Of a stretch of 64,000 bases of DNA, positions 22,876 to 33,960 are shown in pieces; positions within the stretch are counted from its first letter, which is position 1, and each line of letters opens with the position of its first letter. Below the pieces are notes generated by a model. That model saw only the letters and a list, made by a program, of their open reading frames with translations, had not been told where the DNA came from and searched no databases. Source of the stretch: Ichthyophis bannanicus (Eukaryota; Chordata; Amphibia; Gymnophiona; Ichthyophiidae); NCBI GenBank assembly GCA_033557465.1, contig CM066048.1:20622305-20686304 (forward strand), in the 5' to 3' direction. A program made the position numbers and the translations under genes.

Positions 22876-23694
22876 ACTCCCTAGCTGTGGGTGCCAGGGG
22901 AGATCCCATAAAATGCGTATACCTGGAACAGGACGGCATTTCCCAAACCTGGATCCCCGGCATCCCCTGAGGGATGGGGGGTAGGAGTTGAATAGAGAAG
23001 AGCTGTAGAGGAACAGCGAATCTAAAGACTACAGAAAAAATGAGTCTTTAGAATGTATGTCAAGTATCATTAAAATATTTAATGAACTAGTACAATATTG
23101 AGCTTACCTACTGGATTGTAGGAAGTAGAACTGTGATGGAGTGTACTGTAGATGCAGTAGCGGAATCCTCAAGGTAACTTCACAGCAGTGAGGATGAAGT
23201 TCCAAACCTGGAATGGGCAGGTGACCCAGGTGTCAACTGGGGTAGGAGAAGAACGGCAGGTCTTCAATGGAAAGCTTTATGGGAAAAAGCTGAAAACTCT
23301 TTTAGGTACAGAGTTATTAACATTGAGGACTAAAAGAAGAAGACTGACCAATCTGGAGAATTAGCCCAGTCCTGAAGGGAAGAGGGGGTATGGAAAAAAG
23401 CCCCTATTCCCAAGGAGAACAGAAGTGTACTCAGAAATGCTGAAGATGTACACTGTCTTTCCTAGCTGGTAAGAGATAGGAAGACATTGAAGTTTAATAC
23501 TTCATAGACAGGGAGATGTATAACAAAAATAGAAGCTGTTGACGTCACAGCAATAATTGTGTGTGTAACCGCTCCCACTTACTGAGCCGTATGAGAATAG
23601 GCAAGTTGACTGTCTGGACCCCTTAAGAAGGTAAAAGCTTTATAGCACAGACAGTTAGGGAGATAGTAGGTAATACATAGCATCCTATGGCCAT

Positions 23695-23900
23695 CTCCCA
23701 ATGGGCACATATATATGTGTATGTATCTCCATATATGTATATATGGAGATACATACATATCTATATATATGTGCCTATATGTCTAGATATGTGTGATATA
23801 TATATATATATATGGGCATGACATATGCCCACACAGATTACAGGAATATGTATGTATAGGACATATACATACATGAATATAGTCTGAGGATACATGCCTG
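23695..23900. repeat. (TA/CA) microsatellite with palindrome, in DIRS-2 copy A
   Basis: Alternating purine-pyrimidine sequence with an inverted repeat around 23,725-23,760 (tgtatctccatata and its complement tatatggagataca) and a pure (ta)n run near 23,798-23,813. No coding capacity. Confidence 0.7.
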
Positions 23901-25319
23901 CAACTGAGCCCCACAAAACATTCACATGGGGAATGTGATGGGAAAAGATTCATCTAATAATAAGGGGGTGAAAAACCACCTGAAGAAATATAGAGAATCT
24001 ATTTCTGCGGTGTAGGAATATAGTTCAGTGGAATAAGCAGTATGGTTGCGTGAAAAAACAGAGGATAATAGCAGTCTGGCAAGAGCACGTCAGGAGTACT
24101 TTAGGACTCTGAATTGTGCAAAGAACAAAAAAAAGCATAGACTAAGACACCAGGATGACCCAGCCAAGGGACACAGGGGTATCATGTACACTAAAAAAAA
24201 GTATGCGTTGTCCAAGTGGAGCAGAAAAGCATAATGCCAAGCTGTAAGGAAAAAAGGGGTAGATTCCTGCAAGATTGGGAACTCCTTGGACATTCACGCA
24301 GAAAAACTTGTCTTCTGAATCACAACAGGAGACAAGAGGGTATAAAGAACCCATATAGTCATGGAGTGATTATATAAGCTTTTTCTACTATATGGAGAAA
24401 CCCTCAGAGACAAAGTTCAATGCTCTGTAGCAAGGGCCCATAGTAGAAAGCTTCTCTGAAGATTGCAGAGAGCATTGTGCAGGAGAATTATGAGACAAAA
24501 CTGACTGAAGTCAGGTGTGTTGCCATATCCTAGGAAAGGATATGGCTAGAAGAAGATAACCTGCAGTGAGTAGTATTATGCAAGATAGTTGAAAGTAGCT
24601 TGCAATGAGCATTAAAGTAGTCACTGGAACTCCTGCATGCACAGCAACTGAACAAAACAGCAGAGGGGATTCTCCTGTATAAAAACAGAGAGAAAAACAG
24701 ACAAAGGGAGCGGAGATATTCCCGTCCCTGTCTGAAGAGTTGTTCAGAGCATGCATTGAAGGATAACAAAAAGTCTACACTGGAAAGAAAGAAAAGTGTT
24801 TCAGTATGGTACCAACTCAAGCAGGGGAAAAACCTGGAAGAGAGGGGGTTGGAAGGTGACTTACCATATGGTAAGTCAGCTGAAGGAAAAGATGTCCATG
24901 TGGGGACAGAAACTATCATGGGATAGTTGTAACCTCCCTTCGTAGTAGTAAGAAGGGGAGAATTCTGTAACCCATGGACAAAAGTATCCTAACAGCTTAG
25001 CATACTGAAAAAGAAAAAACAGTGTAGAGTTTGAAGAATAAACTTCTGCTAAGAAGAAGTTAACTGTAGATTGCAACATACAGGAACCTATGGTTGCTGG
25101 TTATGATTAGACTGGTTAGAGTCTGAAGACTGCAGAGTAGGATGAGATGTCCCTTGTTTCGGTACATCTGGAGGATGGGCAGGAGAAGGGTGAAACCTTC
25201 TTTTCTTAGGGAGAGAAGGTTTGGTAGGACATTTCCTACATCCTGGGGAAAAAGGCTTAGGATGGTTTCCAGAACCAGGGAAATCAGTGGAGCAATGAGC
25301 AACCTGACGTAAAGCCTCT

Positions 25320-26438
25320 CTATTGAAGAGATTTTCTCCAGTACAAGGAATTACCCAGTGTATGTTGTGCCCATCTGCTCAAGTCTGAAGCTTGTAGCCA
25401 GGCTTTACGACGTGCTCCAATGGCAATAGCAGAGGATCTGCTAACAGACTCAAAAGAGTCTAGAGAAGCACGAGAAAGAAACCAAGAGATATTCCTACTA
25501 TGATTAAGAAGCAAGGAATAGTCAGTGGCCTTAGGCTCTGATAAAAAAGGGGACAAAAGAGATAATTTCTCTGTGACCTCCTGAAGTGTCAGACTCATAT
25601 AAAAAATATATGAAATAATTCTTGAAGCCAGCATAGAAGTTTGGAAGGTTTGACGTCCAAAGGCATCAAGTGCTTTAGATGCACGACCTGGCGGATAAGA
25701 AGAATGCTTCTTCTTGCTTCTTACCTTCCTCATTGCTGATTCCACTACAATGGAATGATGTGGAAGTTGGTTTTTTTGAAACCCCGGAGAGGGAGGCACC
25801 TGATACAGAACATTAGTGGCTGTAGAAGGCGAAGGAACCTTTAAAGGTGATTCCCAAATCCTCAGAAGAAGATCCTGCAAAGAATGATGTAAAGGAAGCA
25901 TTATATTTTCCTTTTCTGCAAGATCTTGGTTAAGAGTAGAGCCAGGAATAGGAATGGCAAGAAAGGTTGCCATGTCAAGGAGAAATTTCTGAAAAGAAGG
26001 ATCTCCAATGGGAACGATTCCTGGGTAAGCTGAGGTTGAAGGAGCAGCTTGAGCACCAGAAGACATACTGGACTGGTGCAGAAAAAGAATCCTGCTAGAT
26101 GGACAGTGATACTGACAGTTCTGATTCGAGGCAGTTAGTACTGCATCATCAGTGCCCGGTATCGATTCCAAGCTAGGCATAGAAAGGATCGATGGCACCG
26201 ATGGAACTACAGGAATCGACATCGATACCGATACCGGAGACGGTAATGTCATCGAAGCAGTAATCGGGGGCTGCTGAAGCGGTACCGAGGTAGCCAGAGA
26301 GCCTTGATGAATATCCTCGGTACTGCGTAGTCGGAAACGATATGGATCGGTTCCGAAACGCAGTGGGAAAGGCAGGAAGTCAGCACGCAGGCGCGAGGGA
26401 TGCTCCCAAAAGCTTTCTGATTGGATGCTGGGGAGCAT
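25320..26438 (-). pseudogene. DIRS-2 gag, copy A, frameshifted near its end
   Basis: An open frame of 372 codons starts at 26,438, inside the right ITR. The second half matches the DIRS-1 gag core: FQKNQLPHHSIVVESAMRKV, KALDAFGRQTFQTSMLASRI, and a helical segment SLTLQEVTEKLSLLSPFL. The N-terminal cysteine module of DIRS-1 gag is missing; instead the frame passes through ITR sequence and a Ser/Pro/Thr-rich region. Compared with copy B, two bases are missing near 25,347, which changes the last codons and ends the frame 78 codons early. The role, by family, is RNA packaging. Confidence 0.75.
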
Positions 26439-26507
26439 TCCCGTGCAGGCTCCGTCGGTACCGACGTACCCATATGTGAAGACTCATTCCTGCTTGTTCC
26501 TGGAGAT
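26345..26507. repeat. DIRS-2 right inverted terminal repeat, copy A
   Basis: It carries ggcaggaagtcagcacgcag, gcgcgagggatgctcccaaa, the 14-bp palindrome cgtcggtaccgacg at 26,453-26,466 and tgaagactcattcctgcttg, and ends at cctggagat near 26,507. The gag frame opens inside it. Confidence 0.85.
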
Positions 26508-26934
26508 TACAAATTGTATACATGTTGGCTTTCTTCTATTAACCATGACTATCTACATGTTCAGTAATTTTATTCTTTATAATGGTTTCTACCATTTTGC
26601 CCATTACCAACGTTAGGCTCACCAGTCTGTAGTTTCCTGGATCCCCCTGGAACATTTTTTACAAATTGGTGTTACATTGACCATTCTCCAATCTTCAGGT
26701 GCTACAGATGATCTTAATGATAATTCACAGATTACTAATAGTAGGTCTGCAATCTCATCTTTCAGTTCTTCCAACACTTTTGGATGTATACCATACGATC
26801 CAGGTGATTTACTACTCTTCAGTTTATCAAATACTTGTAATACATCTTCCCGGTTTATCTATATTTCTTTCAATTCTTCCGATACATCACCTTTAAATAC
26901 CATTTCAGGCACGGGTAAATTCCCTATATCTTAT
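26508..26934 (-). pseudogene. CR1-type LINE, N-terminal RT part
   Basis: From right to left on the minus strand: LPVPEMVFKGDVSEELKEI near 26,910, SKSPGSYGIHPKVLEELKDE near 26,770, VAPEDWRMVNVTP near 26,680 and GDPGNYRLVSLTLVMGKMVE near 26,630-26,590. These are the RT blocks just upstream of the ones at 20,681-22,000, so the two are parts of one CR1 separated by the RTE, L2-tail and DIRS-2 insertions. The right end meets an L2 tail. Confidence 0.85.
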
Positions 26935-28918
26935 TTATTTATTTAAAGGTTTTTTTTAATATACCCTCTTTCTAAAATTCAAGATGGTTTACAGTGTGGA
27001 TACATCTGTTTTACATAGAACATTTGAACAAAAACTTAGGAGGAACTTATCAAAGAACAGTAAAAATAACAGTTTATAATGTTGGAAGTGGCAACTATGT
27101 ACATTAGATGGTGAGGAGGAGGGAGGGTGCAGGGGAAAGGGAGGGGATATTGAGTGTAGAGCAGGATGTCAATTAGGTTTAGGTGGCACTCAGTTGGATA
27201 GGGGTATGTGGGGTGGTACTAAAGTACTCTTGGAAAAGGAAGGTTTTAATTTTTTTGCAAAATTCTGTAGGATCAGGGCAATTTCGAAGGTTGGGTGGGA
27301 GGGCGTTCCATTCTGTTGGGGCATAGAGGGAGAAGGTATGATTGCAGTTCGTTTGCATGCTTTTTAATTTTTGGACTGGGATGTGTAGCAGGTTTGCAGA
27401 GTTAGAACTGTGAGGTTTGAGGCTAGTAGGCTTGGTAAGGAGTGAGTGAAGGTAAGGGGAAGATTCAAAATACCTTATGGATTAGGGTAAGGGTTTTGAA
27501 TTTTATTCTAGATAGGATAGGGAGCCAGTGGAGGTATTGGAGTATAGGGGTAATGTGAGTTCTTCTGGAATTCTTGGAGAATAGACATGCTATTGTGTTC
27601 TGGGCTAATTGGAGGGGTGGAGACTGTGTTTTGGGAGACCATGGTATATGTAGTTGCAGTAGTCGAGAGCAGGGGTAGTGAGGGCTTGGCAAATAGTACG
27701 GAAGGAATCTGGGTTTAGTAGAGGGCGGATGTTTCTCAGGGTTTGAATCTTAGAATATCTGGAATAAGTTGTTTTTCATATGTGTTCTTGGAAGGTGAAA
27801 TTCTGATCCAGCGTTATGCCGAGGTATTTAACTTCAGTTTTAACAGAGCTCGTATAGTCATCTAGGACCAGGGAAGAAGGAGTGGTGTATAAGATGGATC
27901 AGTGAATAGGTGGAGGGCTTCAGTTTTGGTTAGATTGATGATAAGGTTGTGTTGATGGAGCCAATGTCTGATTTCCTTGAAGTAACTGCAGATATTAGTG
28001 AAGTCAGGCTTTGCGATGTTAAATGGGGTGAGGAACATGATGTCATCCACATAGAGTTGATAATGGATTTTGTAATATTGGAAGATTTTACATATAGGTT
28101 CGAGAAAGATGTTGAATAGAAGTGCAAATAGGCTAGAACCCTGAGGAACACTTTGCAATTGAAGGAATGGCTGGGAAGTCTTTTCACCGATTCTTACTTG
28201 CTGTGTTCTGTGGTCTAAGTATGAGCGGAAACAGCTGAGGGTGGTGCCCCTAAGGCCGATATCATAGAGTCTGTTGAGGAGTTGGATGTGAGGAAGAGAG
28301 TTGAAGGCTGAGGATATATCTAGGAAAATTAGGAGACATCCCTGGGTAGGTGTTTGTATTATGGGATTACTGTATTTAGGAGAGAGGTGAATAGGGTTTC
28401 CACACCGTGGTTCCTTTTGAAGCCATGTTGGAAAGGGTCAAGGGGGCATGATCATCAATGAAGTTCTGGAGTTGGTTTGGATGATCTTTTCTATTATCTT
28501 TGCCAGTAGCGGGATGCTTGATATTGGTCTTTTTTATGTGGGGGTGGTATGGTCAAGTTTGGATCCTTTTAGTATGGGTCAGATTGAGGTCATCTTCAAG
28601 GGGGTTGGCATGATCCCAGTGCTGAGGGAAGCTTGCACTATGTTGCGTATGTATTGGGCAAGAGTTTCTTTGGTGGCTTTTACCCATGACAATGAGCAGG
28701 GGTCTAGTGCTGAAGTAGAGGCATTGAGATTTGCTATGGTTGTTGTTATGTTGTCCAGGGAAGGTAGGTTGAACTCTTCCCAAATTAGGTTAGGGGTAAC
28801 ATTGGTAGGTAAGTGATCGCTGTGTTGGGGTGATAGAGGTTGGGTTGTGAGTAATTTAGAAAAAAGGTGGTCAGCTATAGACTGTGGGGATATTTTATCT
28901 ACAGCTACCTGTTTGTCT
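26935..28918 (-). pseudogene. L2-type LINE, RT and 3' part (left half of a split copy)
   Basis: The tail is at the left (ttatttatttaaaggttttt, then tatacc). On the minus strand the C-terminal block LQYLHWLPILSRIKFKTLTL lies near 27,550, the RT box in YQLYVDDIMFLTPFN near 28,050 and QSVPQGSSLFALLFNIFLEP near 28,155-28,095. Residues around YVDD are well kept, but the frames between are broken. The copy continues beyond the RTE insertion at 32,200. The 12 bases acctgtttgtct at 28,907-28,918 are the target site of that RTE. Confidence 0.85.
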
Positions 28919-31900
28919 CACTTCGTTTGCAGCTTGTCGTGCTGTGAGGGCTTGCGTGCATCAGTGATGCTGAGAGCTAAACTATTGGTAGTTTAACTAC
29001 TGGCAGGGTCTCCCAAGATGGATAGGTCTCAGCTGAGGTGCCAGACCAAGACAAACCACCCATCTGGGCAGCAGCAGAATGGGATAGTGTTAACAGCGGA
29101 GGATCACATTTTTGTGACAACGGCAACAACACCAAACTTAAACTGCGCGGAAGAAAGGCCCGGCAATCTACTTCTGTATCTTGCCATGAAAACCCAATGG
29201 ATAGTTACAACAAAACAAATTGTGCTATGGTGCTGGAAGATGAGATCCCCAGGTCGGAAGGCACTCAACTAGCTACTGGGGAAGAGCTGAAGACTTTTCA
29301 GAGTAAAGCCAGCATTTATAATGTGGTTGGATCAAAGCCCTTGGGAAGTCTGACTGCTGATGTAGCTGTGCATGAAATGAGAGTCAGAAGCTGTAAAGAT
29401 ATCTTACGCATTGGAACATGGAACATACGAAGCATGAACCAAGGGAAGTTGGAGGTGGTCAAGAATGAAATGGAACGTGTACAACTTGATCTGTTGGGTG
29501 TCAGTGAACTGAAATGGACTGGCATCGGGCACTTTGCATCAGATGATCACATGGTCTACTATGCTGGAAATGAAAGACAAAGAAGAAATGGTGTTGCATT
29601 TATAATAAAGAAGAAACTTGCAAGAACTGTAATGAAATACAATGCAGTCAGCGAACGCTTAATCTCTATTCGTCTACGAGGATTGTCTATCAACACAACT
29701 ATAATTCAAGTATATGCCCCAACAACAGCTGCAGAAAAGAATGAAATTGAAGAGTTCTATTAACAAGTACAAGCTGAAATTGACAGAACATGCAGACAGG
29801 ATATCCTGATAGTCATGGGTGAATGGAACGCAAAAGTTGGCAACAAAGAAGAAGGCAAAGTAGTTGGAAAATATGGACTTGGCAACAGAAATGAAGCTGG
29901 AGAAAGACTGATAGAATTCTGCAAGACCAATGATCTATTCATCTCAAACACCTTCTTCCAGCAACACAAGCGGCGACTGTACACATGGACTTCACCCAAT
30001 GGATTGTATAAAAATCAAATTGACTACATCTGTGGAAGTCAACGATGGAAAAGCTCTGTAACATCAACAAAGACAAAACCTGGAGCTGACTGTGGTACAG
30101 ATCATCAACTACTAGTATGCAAACTCAAGCTAAAGTTGAAAAAGAGCAAACCACTCATGAATGCAGCAAAATATGACCTTGAGAATATACCACTGGAATT
30201 TAAAGACTGCCTGCAAAATCGATTTGCTGCTTTAGATACAAATGACAGAGCTCCTGAAGAGTTATGGAATGACATCAAGAAGATTGTGTTGGAAGAAAGC
30301 GAGAAGTCTCTACAAAAGGTGAAAAAGCAAAAACGGCCAAAATGGATGACGGAAGAAACTCTGAAAATTGCCCAGAAACGCAGAGAAGCTAAAGCCAGAG
30401 GAGAAAGAAAGACAATTGCAGAACTCAACAGAGATTTCCAACGTGCAGCAAGACAGGACAAGGAAAAGTACTACAATGACGCAAGGAAATAGAAGCAGAA
30501 ACTATTAGAGGAAGAACAAGATCGGCTTTCCTAAAGCTACAAGAGTTAAAGAAAAAGTTCCAGCCTCGAATTGGAATGTTACAAGATGCTCAAGGTTCTA
30601 TGTTGAATGATGCTGAGAAGATCAAGAAAAGGTGGAAGGAATATACAGAGTTTTTATATGATAAAGATCAAGTGGACTAACAGCCGTTTCAATCTGTACC
30701 TTATGATCAGGAACCATTGGTGATGAAAGAAGAAGTTGAAGCAGCATTGAAAGCCTTATCAAAGAACAAAGCACCAGGCATTGATAGCCTTCCCATAGCA
30801 ATCTGATGCAGCTGTTACCATACTTACAAGGCTCTGCCAAGAAATATGGAAGACAACAACTGACTGGAAAAGATCTGTGTTTATACCAATACTAAAGAAA
30901 GGTGATCCAACTGACTGTGGAAATTATCGCACAATCGCTCTGATCCCACATGCCAGCAAGATTCTACTGAAGATTATTCAAAAGAGACTATAACCATACC
31001 TGGAACAAGAACTACCTGAAGTGCAAGCAGGGTTCAGGAAAGGGCGAGGAACGAGAGACATCATTGCGGATGTGAGATGGATCCTTGAAAAGACTAAAGA
31101 ATACCAAAAGGATATCTATTTGTGCTTTATCGACTATAGCAAGGCTTTTGACTGTGTAAACCATGAGAAACTCTGGGCTATATTAAGAAGCATGGGTATA
31201 CCAGAACACCTGATCGTTCTCTTGCGCAATCTGTACATTGATCAAGAAGCAACAGTTCGAATGGAACAAGGAGAAACAGAATGGTTTAAAATAAGCAAAG
31301 GTGTAAGACAAGGCTGCATACTTTCCCCCTACCTGTTTAATTTATATGCAGAACAAATCATCAGAGAAGCAGGATTGTATGAAAACAACAGAGGTGTGAA
31401 GATTGGTGGAAGACTCATCAACAACCTTCGCTATGCTGATGATACTACATTACTGGCTGAAAGTGAAGATGATCTGAAACATTTGCTTCTCACAATCAAA
31501 GAACATAGTCTCAAAATGGGCCTGCACCTTAATGTAAAGAAGACAAAGATCATGACAACTGGCATAATCAACAGGTTCATCGTTGAAGGAGAAGAAATTG
31601 AAATTGTGAACAACTTTAACCTACTTGGATCAACTATCAATAAAGAAGCAACAAGCAGTCAAGAAATCAGACGACGCATTGCTCTTGGCAGAATGTCTAT
31701 GAAAGACCTAGATAAGATTCTCAAGAGCAGAGATGTCTCTCTCCATACAAAGATTCAACTTGTTCAATAACATCATATGGATGTGAAAGCTGGACAGTGA
31801 AAAAGACAGACAGGAAGAAAATTGATGCCTTTGAATTATGGTGCTGGCGGCGAATACTGTGTATACCATGGACTGCCCGAAGAACAAACCAGTCAGTACT

Positions 31901-32199
31901 AGAGGAGATCAAACCTAAGCTTTCTTTAGAAGCTCAGATGACAAGACTTTGACGTTCATTCTTTGGACACATCATGCGAAGAGAGAGATCATTAGAGAAA
32001 GACATCATGCTTGGCAAGATAGAAGGTCAACGCAAAAGAGGAAGGCCAGCAATGAGATGGATCGATACAATAACAGCAGCTATGGGTACCAGTCTGTCAA
32101 CAATGAGCCGCCTGACTCAAGACCGAACACAATTTAGGATAGCTATCCAGAGGGTCGCCATGAGTCGACTCTGACTCGATGGCACTTAACAACAACAAC
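28919..32199 (+). mobile_element. RTE/BovB-type LINE, near full length, copy A
   Basis: This 3.28 kb element is flanked by perfect 12-bp copies of acctgtttgtct at 28,907-28,918 and 32,200-32,211, the target duplication made by endonuclease-primed insertion. The 5' part is untranslated leader; coding runs from about 29,038 to 32,174. The 3' UTR is very short, ending with gagtcgactctgactcgatg and a (caa)n-like tail, typical of RTE elements, which have tiny 3' UTRs and short repeat tails. It lies antisense inside an L2 copy. Confidence 0.9.
29038..32174 (+). pseudogene. RTE endonuclease-reverse transcriptase, copy A
   Basis: The apurinic-type endonuclease comes first: IGTWNIRSMNQGKLEVV near 29,410, LLGVSELKWTG, IIQVYAPTTAAEKNEIEEFY, VMGEWNAKVGNKEEG from 29,814, LYTWTSPNGLYKNQIDYICG and CGTDHQLLVCKLKLKLKK near 30,090. 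RT follows from about 30,730, with QAGFRKGRGTRDIIADVRW at 31,024, CFIDYSKAFDCVNHEKLW (catalytic Asp), GVRQGCILSPYLFNLYAEQI and NNLRYADDTTLLAESEDD (YADD) near 31,430. The C-terminal part KRGRPAMRWIDTITAAMG is in another phase near 32,034. Most pieces share one phase and are separated by stops (for example TAA at 29,761 and TAG at 30,490), so it is inactive but recently so. Similarity of the endonuclease to a BovB-derived mammalian host protein reflects common origin of the domain. Confidence 0.88.
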
Positions 32200-32781
32200 A
32201 CCTGTTTGTCTAGATCATTTAGGAGCGATTTAGCTACTGAAACTAGTTCCCTGGGTTTATTTATTGAGCGCATGATGATGTTCTCATTATAATTTCTTTT
32301 ATGTTTTAAGGTTTCAGTGCGGTAGGCCTGTAGCTTACAAGAGTATGCATTGTAGATGGCTGGGTCTCTTGAACATCTCCAGCTGCATTCCAACCATCTA
32401 AGGTCTTTCTTCAGCTTGTGTAGAGATATTGAGAACCAAGGAGCTAGTTTGCGGTGGTTGTTGGTTGAATGTCTAGGTGGGGCTTGAGCTGCAGAGGCCA
32501 TGATTTCATTCCACCCTATGATTTGGGAGGTGAGATCTGAGTGGTTGCTATTGAGGAGGTCTAAGTTGGGGGCAACCTGCTTGAGGAATAGGTTAGCATT
32601 GAATTGGTTGAATTTGTGGGTTATCTGATGGTTTGGTGTAGATTGGTTTTGGTTGTGTTTGCGAGGGATGGAGAAGAGGATTAGTGAATGATCGGACTAT
32701 GGCACTGGGAGGATAGAGTGAGAGGGTTGGCAGTGGATTGAGGCATGAATATTAGATCAAGCATATTACCTTTAGTGTGGG
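32200..32781 (-). pseudogene. L2-type LINE, EN-RT linker (right half of the split copy)
   Basis: Minus-strand translation at 32,501-32,212 gives HRKLAPWFSISLHKLKKDLR, RLECSWRCSRDP, YKRNYNE-like and KPRELVSVAKSLLNDL words, the linker between endonuclease and RT in L2 elements. It is collinear with 26,935-28,918 once the RTE is set aside. Upstream endonuclease sequence is faint toward 32,760, where the copy meets the telomere-like array. Confidence 0.8.
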
Positions 32782-32817
32782 TTGGGGTTGGGGTTAGGGT
32801 TAGGGTTAGGGTTAGAG
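32782..32817 (+). repeat. Interstitial telomeric repeat, copy A
   Basis: Six hexamers on the plus strand: two ttgggg, then three ttaggg, then one ttagag. This is the vertebrate telomere motif with variant units at the ends. It sits exactly where a minus-strand L2 on the left meets a plus-strand L2 on the right. Confidence 0.85.
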
Positions 32818-33578
32818 CCTTATTAGAATATGAAGATTTGGCAATGCTGATTCATGCTTTAATCACAAATATACTCAATTACTGTAATAGCTTATATTGT
32901 GTGTTGTCTCATATCCCCTCGTGTTATATGTATCCCCCAATTGACCGCTTTGACCCGGTGAAAAGCGGGATATAAATACAGCTAAATAAATAAATAAAAT
33001 AAATAAATACACTTGAAGGATCTGCAACTCATATAAACTATAGCCACAAGACTCTTGTCCAGTAAGAAATTTTATGATCCTATTTCACCTGTACTGGTCA
33101 ATTTACACTTTCCGGGATTATTCATGCATGGGCCTTTGTATTTGTGGACCCTATTGCAGTCATACATTGCAGCATGCAGACTGAGATCCTCAGATCAGTT
33201 GTTGTTGAAGATTGCAGATGGTTTGAAACAGCAATACACTTGGCAGTGCACGCTTGCAGTTCAAGGTCCACGCCTATGGAATACTTTAGCTCTTCAAATA
33301 GAGAAGCATTATCCTACTTTTGTTAAGAAAGTGTGCTTGGCTATTTAGATTAGGCTATACTAGTTGAGGGGAGTGTAGGAGGTTAGAAGTTAGAGTTGGG
33401 ATGATCAAAGTAGGGTTGTATCATTGTTATAATAACTGTATTTTACTGTTTTGTAAGGGGTAGGCAAATGGGAGGAGTTGGGCATGGATGTTATTTTATG
33501 TAGTTGATTTTAATTGTCATGTGCTTTGGATTTGTTGGTGAAGCATGAAACCAAATGTTGGAAAATAAAATAAATAAA
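32818..33578 (+). pseudogene. L2-type LINE C-terminal pieces with tail, plus strand
   Basis: The first piece at 32,820-32,925 reads YEDLAMLIHALITNILNYCN, followed directly by an L2 tail (tttgacccggtgaaaagcgg, tataaatacagctaaataaa) to about 33,012. From 33,015 a further L2 C-terminus reads GPRLWNTLALQIEKHYPTFV near 33,300 and ends with an A-rich tail (aaaataaaataaataaa) near 33,578. This is one L2 3' end interrupted by the tail of another. Confidence 0.7.
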
Positions 33579-33960
33579 CCATCCAGGCCACATAAGTTGC
33601 TACTCTTTAGTATGGCATGACAATTTGTCCTAATACATCTTCTAAGGTCACCAAGATTTGTTTCAGCTCTTCCAAATTGTCACCATTAAATATCTTTTCT
33701 GGCAAGGGTAGTTCCCTCACATCTTCCTCAGTAAAGACTGAAGCAAAAAATTCATGTAGTCTCTCAGCTATGGTCTTATCCTCCCCTGAGTGTCTCTTGA
33801 TCATATAATTGGTCGAACTGATTTCTTTGCTTCAAATGTACCCGAAAAAGGTTTTTATTCTGAATTTTTCCCTCTACAGCAAGCTTCTTTTCAAAAAATT
33901 TTTCCCCCTTCTTTATCAATGTTCTGCTTCCAACTTGCCAATGTTTATGTTATTTCCTAT
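33579..33960 (-). pseudogene. CR1-type LINE fragment, EN-RT linker
   Basis: Minus-strand translation at 33,804-33,607 gives IKRHSGEDKTIAERLHEFF, ASVFTEEDVRELPLPEKIF and NLEELKQILVTLEDVLGQ. This overlaps in element coordinates with the block at 26,910 but differs in sequence, so it is a separate CR1 insertion. It continues at 34,600 beyond a hairpin element. Confidence 0.75.

Larger units (their letters stand above)
22513..26507 (-). mobile_element. Gag-only DIRS-type element (DIRS-2), copy A
   Basis: The ends are inverted repeats of roughly 160 bp: left 22,513-22,690 and right 26,345-26,507. An internal complementary region is at 22,775-22,875. The only recognisable gene is gag, next to the right end on the minus strand; about 2.2 kb between it and the internal region has no RT, RNase H or recombinase motif in any frame. 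It is therefore a non-autonomous derivative whose movement would need enzymes from an intact relative. It belongs to a different subfamily from DIRS-1: the termini share gaacagcaggaat and cctgtaacaggtg words, but the inner ITR differs. It interrupts the CR1/L2 nest. Confidence 0.85.

Noticed and set aside
29400..30120. Host gene related to the BovB-derived endonuclease domain of a mammalian nuclear protein
   Set aside because: The domain is followed by RT in the same phase and flanked by a target duplication, so it is the LINE itself.
32782..32817. Chromosome end
   Set aside because: Only six hexamers with LINE sequence on both sides, so it is interstitial.
33579..33960. Continuation of the CR1 at 26,508-26,934
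   Set aside because: The two pieces cover the same part of the element with different sequence, so they come from different insertions.
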